Virus record (IMG/VR): IMGVR_UViG_3300035698_014019
Span: 1 to 28,011 of that record
Source of the DNA: a virus
DNA: 28,011 bases
Strand: one strand, 5' to 3'
Shown in pieces: positions 22,901-28,011 of the stretch. The translations under genes and the position numbers were made by a program. The first letter of the stretch is position 1. Each line of letters starts with the position of its first letter. The notes beneath the pieces are model-generated. The model had not been told where the DNA came from. It made no database searches and saw nothing but the letters and a program-made list of their open reading frames with translations.

Positions 22901-24981
22901 TCAGCCAAAATCTCATCAAAACCTGTCCAATAAAAAGCACTTACATATTTGGTATCGTAGTCGATATCGCTAACCCTGACAATTTGCACGTCATAGTTAT
23001 CTTTATCGACATCTATAGGAAACTGCCTGCGAACAGGCACTCTTTGTGCAGTAGTTATTACCTCATGGTGATGCAGGTCTGTCGCGGCTGCTGCGGCGGT
23101 TGCAATATTATTAACAACCGTGGTGTTGTTATTAAAGGTTTCGCTTGCGCTGAATGTACCGACAACATCTTTTAAAACCATAGTTCCGACTGCCGTACCT
23201 GCCCCCCATGTCCCACTTGTAACTTCACAACTTACATAAGTTCCTATGGCCCCACTTGTGTTTCCCTCTATCTCGTCGGCCACAGAAGGCTCAGCCGAGC
23301 CAGAGGTAAAAGAAAATGTACCCTGCCTTAATATCCAGGTAGAAGCTCCTCTAACTTTATAATTAACTTCAATATTGCAGTCCCGATCAATTAATTTTCC
23401 AGTGCCGTCCACCTCATATAATCCACCAGGAAATTCGATATGAGGAATCAGCTTTTCGGCTTTTCCTTTTGTTTCAACTGTAAAACCCCAATCTTTTGAA
23501 TATGGTTCTGTTGGTACATCAAAACTTTCTGTATGTAGAGCTTTTCCTTTAATTACAACAATATCATCCAGATAAGCATTGCACCCATTCATCCCGGAAT
23601 AAGCAACTGTTGTTCCAAATGTCATTGGACGAGCAAAACTAAGAAATGTGTGTGTTAACCACTCCTTTGATTGTTGTAAAATACCATTAAGGAAAATATA
23701 ATACCAATTTCCTTGGCGGGTAAGCTCTATATGATTCCATGCTCCATTAGTAAGAGCTGAATTTGTCCAAATAAGATATTGATAACCACCACCATTCACA
23801 TATTCCCACCACATAGTGTTGCCCCAGGTGAGAGTGAGAGCAAACCATCTGGTATTGTCAATTCTTTTTCCCCAAACAACCTGATTCGTAGCCCATAGGA
23901 TAGGATAATAAAAAAATCTAACTGTAAAATCCGATTCCGAGAAGTCGTTAAAGTCGGCGTCGGCCACGGACAATTGATCGCCAACGTTATCAAAGTGCAT
24001 AGATCCCGCGCCAAACTTCTTCGTAACAACATCTTGTATAACACCGGTGTTGGTAACTGTCTGAGTTAATGGACTGGTATCCACAAAGGCAAAGGCATCT
24101 CCATCCAGAACAAGCACCTCTTGATCCTCAATCTTTGCCGATACCGACTGATATTGATGCAATTGATCAAAGTTACCAATGGAAACGGTATCTTGATCCA
24201 GCCCACCTTTTGTAGTCTCAAATTCATATTCCTTAATATCACTGAGCCTAATCCTATTATCTACCCAGATATCGTCTACCGACTCAACAGGGGTTTTACA
24301 AATACCCTCCGACATTACGATAAGCATTTTGACGGTCTGGTAATCCTCAACATTGTTTGTCTCAATCCAATGATTTATTATCTGCCCCGCTACCAGATAT
24401 TTTCCATACAATACAGGATATGGCCTGCCTGTTTGCCAGGAGTTCTGAGCGCCGCCTTTCCATCCGTATGTTGGGGATTCCGAATCTGCGCCACCTCCAC
24501 CTAATCCCCCCCCACCAAGCATAGGAGCGCCCGCCATTTCGGGCGTAGGCAAAAGGGAATTTACTAAAATCATTCCCCCCATCACACCAAGGCCCCCCAT
24601 AACCGCAGATATGCCAATGCCCATACCAAAGAAGGAAATGCCTGCTGTAGCTAAAGCGCCACCAGTTAGTACCCCAGCAAGAATCACAGTAGCAATCATT
24701 GCAACAGCACTAAAGGTGTTTTTGCCGCCATCACCTCCACCTCCAGGATCGTGAATTTTAGCCACAACAGCAATGGAATCGCCAGGAAAAAGTTCAGTAT
24801 TAAAATGCCTACATTCTCTGCCATTTACAATAACTGTAAACATGGAAATCATATCTAACGGTATCCGATGCATCTCCAAAACATCTGTTACAGTTATTCC
24901 ACTACAATAAGGAATCAGTGTTTTTTCACTTTGCCTATAAAACGGATTCGTGATCTTTGTTATTTGCAGGTTATTATCCAC
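19981..24981 (-). CDS. Tail-tip central protein, I-like N-terminus fused to J-like host-specificity protein (1666 aa)
   Basis: Residues 1-80 form a ubiquitin/MoaD-like domain (FTVIVNGREC, LFPGDSIAVVAKIHDPGGGG). Next come a hydrophobic Ala/Gly region (about 85-150) and a Gly-rich linker, as in tail assembly protein I. From about 170 the J-type core begins (GRPYPVLYGKYLVAGQII), and later parts such as WGSYDLITHDRYGCQ and VPDVLNIEFNNARKLNYV are J signatures. Inserted in the core are a LamG-like domain (about 295-500: SMHFDNVGDQLSVAD, WNHIELTRQGNWYYIFLNG), another beta-rich insert, and three copies of a domain of about 190 residues. J proteins form the tail tip and contact the host receptor. The protein stops soon after the core (GNTPI), with no long fibre-like C-terminus. 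Confidence 0.85.
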   Translation of the reverse strand: MDNNLQITKITNPFYRQSEKTLIPYCSGITVTDVLEMHRIPLDMISMFTVIVNGRECRHFNTELFPGDSIAVVAKIHDPGGGGDGGKNTFSAVAMIATVILAGVLTGGALATAGISFFGMGIGISAVMGGLGVMGGMILVNSLLPTPEMAGAPMLGGGGLGGGGADSESPTYGWKGGAQNSWQTGRPYPVLYGKYLVAGQIINHWIETNNVEDYQTVKMLIVMSEGICKTPVESVDDIWVDNRIRLSDIKEYEFETTKGGLDQDTVSIGNFDQLHQYQSVSAKIEDQEVLVLDGDAFAFVDTSPLTQTVTNTGVIQDVVTKKFGAGSMHFDNVGDQLSVADADFNDFSESDFTVRFFYYPILWATNQVVWGKRIDNTRWFALTLTWGNTMWWEYVNGGGYQYLIWTNSALTNGAWNHIELTRQGNWYYIFLNGILQQSKEWLTHTFLSFARPMTFGTTVAYSGMNGCNAYLDDIVVIKGKALHTESFDVPTEPYSKDWGFTVETKGKAEKLIPHIEFPGGLYEVDGTGKLIDRDCNIEVNYKVRGASTWILRQGTFSFTSGSAEPSVADEIEGNTSGAIGTYVSCEVTSGTWGAGTAVGTMVLKDVVGTFSASETFNNNTTVVNNIATAAAAATDLHHHEVITTAQRVPVRRQFPIDVDKDNYDVQIVRVSDIDYDTKYVSAFYWTGFDEILAEELKYPGLSLLAISIQASEQLNSTTPNITALWDRGTIAVPDWFPAHRDFTDYTKVDPNGRFTSVLDYRIEVTGLTQNEDAYIYKDMGQDCFDGDFLAYMEIEFSAMADGDNTIVFGLANLVDDFNGIDTASGDELAVVLNRTGAAYKIMLYELDAGTLYSDSYTGALNTKYYLTIKRDEAVGTYGTLYCYIYSDEARSALFDTLTLTLHTSKKDLRYLYAVQSWNNASGVTCSCDITNLEFVKEVESSNSAWGSYDLITHDRYGCQKLPIVGTTELINEANWQAWADNNDGTTYADEKFTKYVETDPNARFTVIEKKITVTGLTRNEDAYIYRDFGPDYFDSDFEHQVAVKVTAIDDQMAFVIWGTANLIDDVKGIEAANGDELHLLFYRNGADYHLGLKELDGGTEYTNWYSHVVVGTTYYLTVKRDESVGTYGTLYCYVYFDSTRNTLLDTLILTLHTNKKDFRYLYGVQSSNNGAGITGACEISNLSIGHTRVSCNGVLDSSMAVTTALQKFEQIGRGKIIRNGRYVNVVYEKPEDTHSHVYSSGTHFKDTFKLEFIDRNSVPDVLNIEFNNARKLNYVQDKIPILSSDYDSLTRVPQIETLKLWGCTDQDVATRFGIFRMQMNEMLNRAASFEEDVNAIATELGDMCIVEHSSDKVSWGGLLADQGSSDSFTIVLDQEVGPLAASDNYKLWLQKANDTLVERYLEAEASATDTVEVKREDYTDYTEVDPNARFAVITNKITVNGLTQNEDAYIYYDFGVDYFNGNYEIQVTVKITASDLNCRIAVCSFCNHIGDVAGPDMEFLYLYRDAGGAYKIRLYEIDPGGSTADDYVCSLNTIYYLIMKRDESVGTYGTIYCLIYSDSARSNLLDTLSLTLQTAKTDFRYLYGVQSYNTGSGNAMSAEISDLRIHSLSGLAEYDVFAIGKSTGEPLKYRMLNLSRTVDTTFKLGLLEYDEDIYYHDDFDQGNTPI
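20167..20730 (-). repeat. Dispersed tail domain, copy C (in J-like protein)
   Basis: 188 residues from YTDYTEVDPNARF to ISDLRI. Landmarks shared with all copies: TDPNARF-type start, GLTQNEDAYIYYDFG, YYLIMKRDESVGTYG, LDTLSLTL and FRYLYGVQS. Probably a concanavalin-like beta-sandwich. Confidence 0.85.
21430..22008 (-). repeat. Dispersed tail domain, copy B (in J-like protein)
   Basis: 193 residues from FTKYVETDPNARF to ISNLSI, with GLTRNEDAYIYRDFG, YYLTVKRDESVGTYG and FRYLYGVQS. It is inserted between the segment DNNDGTTYADEK and the J-core segment CNGVLDSSMAVTT. Confidence 0.85.
22180..22758 (-). repeat. Dispersed tail domain, copy A (in J-like protein)
   Basis: 193 residues from FTDYTKVDPNGRF to ITNLEF, with GLTQNEDAYIYKDMG, YYLTIKRDEAVGTYG and LRYLYAVQS. 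It lies just before the J-core motif WGSYDLITHDRYG. It has the same length as copy B. Confidence 0.85.
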
Positions 24982-25381
24982 TTACATTTCCTTTATAAAT
25001 ATAGTAACCCATCACCCTTTTTCTCCATGCGGGCGAGGATATATGATCGACTTTCACTCCGGTTGCTGATCTTGTATGAATGAAACTATCTCCGCCGATC
25101 GCAACACCAACATGGGACGCCCAACCGGGAACAGAGTAAGACAATACAATCAGGCAACCCTGTTTTATTTTCTTAATCGGTTCCCATTCAGGTTCTGCCT
25201 TATAAATGGCATCATGAATATTTTTCGTATCATTGCAGGATATTCCATTTCCATAGTCAGGGATGATAGTTCCGGCCCTTCTCATGACTTCCATCATCAA
25301 ACCGGAACAATCATAATCGTCCGGCCCTCTCCCGCCATCCTTGAACGGCTTATGAATAAGATCGTTGACAGGAATCGGCAT
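24974..25381 (-). CDS. NlpC/P60 tail peptidase (lambda K-like, 135 aa)
   Basis: DDYDC25SGLMMEVMRRAG carries the catalytic Cys, WASH90VGVAIGGDSFIH102 the His residues, all in NlpC/P60 order. In lambda-type tails this domain belongs to tail assembly protein K, thought to help local cell-wall cleavage during DNA entry. This version lacks the N-terminal JAB-type domain of lambda K. It overlaps the start of the J-like gene by 8 bp. Confidence 0.88.
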   Translation of the reverse strand: MPIPVNDLIHKPFKDGGRGPDDYDCSGLMMEVMRRAGTIIPDYGNGISCNDTKNIHDAIYKAEPEWEPIKKIKQGCLIVLSYSVPGWASHVGVAIGGDSFIHTRSATGVKVDHISSPAWRKRVMGYYIYKGNVSG

Positions 25382-25386
25382 AATTA

Positions 25387-25674
25387 TTACTCCGGTATTT
25401 TAGGTTCTTCAACAGGTTCAGTCAGAATGTCGTTGTCCCATTTCTCAAAATTTGCCTCGAACTTGATAAGTTCTTCATCCGTTTCTTCCAAAACTCTAAT
25501 CAGGGAACTACGCAAGACTTCCTGAGATAAGACAAGAACAAAATCTTTCCCTTGCGCCGGATTCAAAGGAGATAATTTTATTTGAGGCGTTTCTAATAGC
25601 CTTTCAAGATCCTTTTTAAACGAAGAATACTTATCATAGTTTGTGCAATAACTTTGTACTCTCTTTTTTTTCAT
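25387..25674 (-). CDS. Hypothetical protein in tail-tip operon (95 aa)
   Basis: ATG 25674 follows GGAGGG at good spacing; an upstream ATG 25698 overlaps the L-like gene. The product is helical and acidic at the end (LEETDEELIKFEANFEKWDN, EPVEEPKIPE). Its place between L- and K-like genes suggests a tail chaperone or small tail component. No family recognised. Confidence 0.55.
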   Translation of the reverse strand: MKKKRVQSYCTNYDKYSSFKKDLERLLETPQIKLSPLNPAQGKDFVLVLSQEVLRSSLIRVLEETDEELIKFEANFEKWDNDILTEPVEEPKIPE

Positions 25675-25684
25675 CTCTTCCCTC

Positions 25685-26929
25685 CTATGTACTTGCATAT
25701 ATCACAGCCGGATCATCCTCATTAAAACTCCCGCCGGGAATAGCAGGACAAGCTCCAAAATTAGCTTCGTTACTCCGTGCGATACAATCGTCCATAGTCC
25801 TGTTGCACTCGGTTTCCGAACCTGTATATCCGCATTCTCGACTCTTGAAATCATGCCGGCAAGATACCCTTGAAAAAGTATCCTTCGGAAAACGATTTGT
25901 AAAAAACGAATCCGGTATCAGTTCAAATGCCCCCCAAATATTGTCAAAGCTGACTTTGCCGACATCGAACCTTTCTTCGAGTACAGCATCTGTCAAAGTT
26001 AGATCGCCGTTATAGACGACCCTGATAATAACCTCCGAGCCGTACCCCCCATCGGCATCATTAATATAAGATTCCACTTGCCGGAGGACGTTAGCGACCC
26101 TGGCCTGCAAGGTCTGTATCGAGCCGTCCGAGGCCTGCTTCGACTCTGCCAGATCATAAGGAAACTTCTGCCAGCGGTTGTATATCTCTAAGTCGGATAT
26201 TTCGGCAGACATAGCTGCCGCATTGGCATCGTTAAATGATTGTGCTCCATATAGATACCGGAAGTTTTTTTTCGAGGTGTGGAGCGTAAGCGTCAGGGTA
26301 TCCAGGAGGATCTTACGGGCCGCGTCCGAGTAGATATAACAGTAAAGCGTGCCGTAATCCGTATCATCCGTCTCATCCCGTACAAATCGCAGATAATAGG
26401 TAGTATCGACAGAACAAACATAAACATCGGTATAAACCGTGCCACCATCAAGTTCATATAGATGAATATAATATACTCCTCCAACATTAGAAATCCTAAT
26501 ACTTAGAGCATCACCATTAGCAGTATCAATACCCTTAAAATCATTGACAAGATTTGTAAGTGAATCCAAAAATAAATATCCCCAAGCATCTGCCGCTGTA
26601 ATCTTCACGGTTGTCCATATCTCATAGCTGCCATCAAAGTATGTATTACCCACGCCAAAGTCATAATAGACATAGGCATCTTCATTACGGGTCAGGCCAT
26701 TGACCGTGATTTTATCCGCTATGACAGTGAATCGGGCGTTCGGGTCTGTCTCGGTGTAATCGGTGAGATCCTGCACCTCTTCAGGCCAGGAAATATCCTC
26801 TGTGTTTCGTACCAGCTTCAAGGGTTCATCCAGGGCGGGAACATCAATTTCCAGGAGAGGAAGCCAGGGCTCGTTGTCGAAGAGCTTGTTTTTTGCATTG
26901 GCTATTGAAGCTGCAAGTGTTAATGCCAT
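25685..26929 (-). CDS. Minor tail protein L homologue carrying an inserted domain (414 aa)
   Basis: ATG 26929 shares its A with the tape-measure TAA (TAATG). The N-terminus (LTLAASIANAKNKLFDNEPW, LLEIDVPALDEPLKLVRNTE) and the part from WQKFPYDLAESKQASDG onward are L-like. Five Cys near the C-terminus (SCRHDFKSRECGY, ECNRTMDDC, FGACPA) correspond to the iron-sulfur ligands of lambda L. Between ISWPE and WQKFPYDL, where L proteins normally have a short turn, a 195-residue domain of the J-gene repeat family is inserted. L joins the tape measure end to the tail tip. Confidence 0.82.
   Translation of the reverse strand: MALTLAASIANAKNKLFDNEPWLPLLEIDVPALDEPLKLVRNTEDISWPEEVQDLTDYTETDPNARFTVIADKITVNGLTRNEDAYVYYDFGVGNTYFDGSYEIWTTVKITAADAWGYLFLDSLTNLVNDFKGIDTANGDALSIRISNVGGVYYIHLYELDGGTVYTDVYVCSVDTTYYLRFVRDETDDTDYGTLYCYIYSDAARKILLDTLTLTLHTSKKNFRYLYGAQSFNDANAAAMSAEISDLEIYNRWQKFPYDLAESKQASDGSIQTLQARVANVLRQVESYINDADGGYGSEVIIRVVYNGDLTLTDAVLEERFDVGKVSFDNIWGAFELIPDSFFTNRFPKDTFSRVSCRHDFKSRECGYTGSETECNRTMDDCIARSNEANFGACPAIPGGSFNEDDPAVIYAST
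26183..26767 (-). repeat. Dispersed tail domain, copy D (in L-like protein)
   Basis: 195 residues from LTDYTETDPNARF to ISDLEI, with GLTRNEDAYVYYDFG, YYLRFVRDETDDTDYG, LDTLTLTLHTSKK and FRYLYGAQS. It is clearly homologous to copies A-C in the J-like protein. Confidence 0.85.
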
Positions 26930-28011
26930 TATGATCTCATGCCCCACATGGCCTGTCCCACGTCCGTGTTTCTATTTATGCTATCCACCACAACATCTAA
27001 TACCATTTGCCGTCCGTCAAACCGTGGCTGGCCCTGTTGTTCAGCGCTAAGATCCTGTCCGCTTTGATTGATCATATTGACGGTTACGCTTGGAGCCGTT
27101 GTTTTAGTTGATCCTTCTGTTCCTATTCCCCATTCTCCGCTCGCCATTTTTCTAACAGGTAAATGAACTTCCGGGCCACGTTCACCGACCAAAGCATATT
27201 CCGGCTTAGTTGATACTCCGCCATAACCATATGATGGAGGTTCCGCCGCTCTAATTGCTTGTACCTGAGCCATTCCAGAGGCAACAGCGGCAGCCGCTGC
27301 GGCCACCCCAAGAGCAGGACCAACATATGGAATGTCAGCCATTGCACTATACGCTTTCTGCGCACTACTATAAGTCGCAATTATTGTTTCTGCTATTTTA
27401 ATTGATTTGTAAACACCAAACGCTTGTTTGCTATATTTTCCTCCCATCTGAGCAACATTTAAAAATCCTTGAGACATCATACTAAAAGCTTGTTGTATCA
27501 TATCCACTTTTGACTGAAATTCTTTTTGATCGATCTTCCTAATTTCTTTGGCGGTCCATTGGGCTATTGCGATTTTTTGTTTCGCTGTTGCCTGTCCGGA
27601 ACTTAACAACTCTTGTGCGTGACTTTGAATCGCCATTTTCTCCTTATCAAACTGGGACATTGTCAAGGTTGAATATTGCTCGTCAAATGTTTCCTTCAAT
27701 AATTTTTGATCTTCATTATATTTAGTTATTCCAGCTAATGTTTTTTGAAGACCTGCTTCAACTTCTTTTTCCAAGTTCTCCAAAGCAACGTCTCCGGCAT
27801 ATATGCCTTGTTCCTCTAATTGTTTTCGCTTATCAAGAAAAGCCAAATAACCTGCTGTTCTTCTATCCCAGGATGCTTTTTCTGCTTGTTCAAGCTGTTG
27901 TGTAAAACTTATCCATCGATCAAGTTCCTTTTGTTGGGCTTTTTCTTTGTCGTCACCACCTGGAGGAACTTTTCCCTTATCTTTCTTATCTCTCTTAAAA
28001 AGATCAGGAGC
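26929..28011 (-). CDS. Tail tape measure protein, C-terminal part (cut by window edge)
   Basis: The frame is open to the right edge (360 residues visible). It has long charged helices (KAQQKELDRWISFTQQLEQA), then a region with YSSAQKAYSAMADIPYVGPA, an Ala-rich helix and MAQVQAIRAAEPPSYGYGG. The end, with EYALVGERGPEVHLPVRKM and GRQMVLDVVVDSINRN, is typical of tape measure C-termini in siphoviruses. The protein sets tail length and leaves the tail at infection. The start is outside the window. Confidence 0.85.
   Translation of the reverse strand, partial: APDLFKRDKKDKGKVPPGGDDKEKAQQKELDRWISFTQQLEQAEKASWDRRTAGYLAFLDKRKQLEEQGIYAGDVALENLEKEVEAGLQKTLAGITKYNEDQKLLKETFDEQYSTLTMSQFDKEKMAIQSHAQELLSSGQATAKQKIAIAQWTAKEIRKIDQKEFQSKVDMIQQAFSMMSQGFLNVAQMGGKYSKQAFGVYKSIKIAETIIATYSSAQKAYSAMADIPYVGPALGVAAAAAAVASGMAQVQAIRAAEPPSYGYGGVSTKPEYALVGERGPEVHLPVRKMASGEWGIGTEGSTKTTAPSVTVNMINQSGQDLSAEQQGQPRFDGRQMVLDVVVDSINRNTDVGQAMWGMRS

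Noticed and set aside
24121-24504. 127-residue plus-strand frame within the tail-tip gene
   Set aside because: Antisense to conserved J-like sequence; no start signal.
19981-26929. Diversity-generating retroelement acting on the repeated tail domain
   Set aside because: No reverse transcriptase and no template repeat visible; copies differ throughout, not at adenines only.
1-28011. CRISPR array, tRNA genes, insertion sequences
   Set aside because: No regularly spaced repeats, no tRNA cloverleaf seen, no transposase-like frame or terminal repeats.

Overview
The window looks like 28 kb of a tailed dsDNA bacteriophage or prophage with a lambda-type long non-contractile tail (siphovirus). Almost every convincing gene lies on the minus strand and reads right to left. 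Genes are packed with short gaps or ATGA/TAATG overlaps, and most follow a strong Shine-Dalgarno of the form GAAAGGAG. The host cannot be named. The L/K/I-J tail-tip module, a lipobox protein and a short DUF5675-type lysis protein favour a Gram-negative host. Base composition is moderately AT-rich.

Right half (28011 to about 17465, late genes, in transcription order): C-terminal part of a tape measure protein, a minor tail protein L homologue, a small unknown, an NlpC/P60 tail peptidase (K-like), a 1666-residue central tail-tip protein (I-like N-terminus fused to J), a small tail protein, a membrane-anchored coiled-coil protein, three small proteins, a DUF5675 protein (likely cell-wall active) and a holin-like membrane protein. 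A strong hairpin plus T-rich tract at 17465-17509 ends this operon. A beta-rich domain of about 190 residues occurs four times: three times in the J-like protein and once inside the L-like protein.

Centre (about 16790-17465): AT-rich and almost gene-free. It holds a good leftward promoter, an operator-like palindrome at its start site, a possible structured leader RNA and a direct repeat. It probably drives the early region.

Left half (16401 to 1, early/replication genes): DUF2997, a duplicated 107-residue protein, DUF1257 (Ycf35-like), several small unknowns, a Ycf46-like AAA+ ATPase, a second copy of the duplicated protein, a DUF3150-like protein, many Cys-rich microproteins, a transglutaminase-like lipoprotein, a SNF2/HARP-like helicase, a DnaG-type primase, a TcmP protein overlapping a ParB-radical SAM (DUF5131) fusion, a winged-helix replication protein and, at the left edge, the start of a DnaB-like helicase. 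Primase, helicase and putative initiator together form a replication module.

The most unexpected feature is at 835-1503. One hairpin there has the full architecture of an integron attC site (13-bp stem, two bulged bases on one arm, unpaired spacer, AAC/GTT ends), and two weaker attC-like sites lie downstream. Tiny ORFs sit between them with stop codons inside the sites, in the same orientation as the genes. One of these ORFs ends in an SSB-like acidic tail. Other points of interest are the Ycf46/DUF1257/DUF2997/DUF3150 gene set and the dispersed tail domain.
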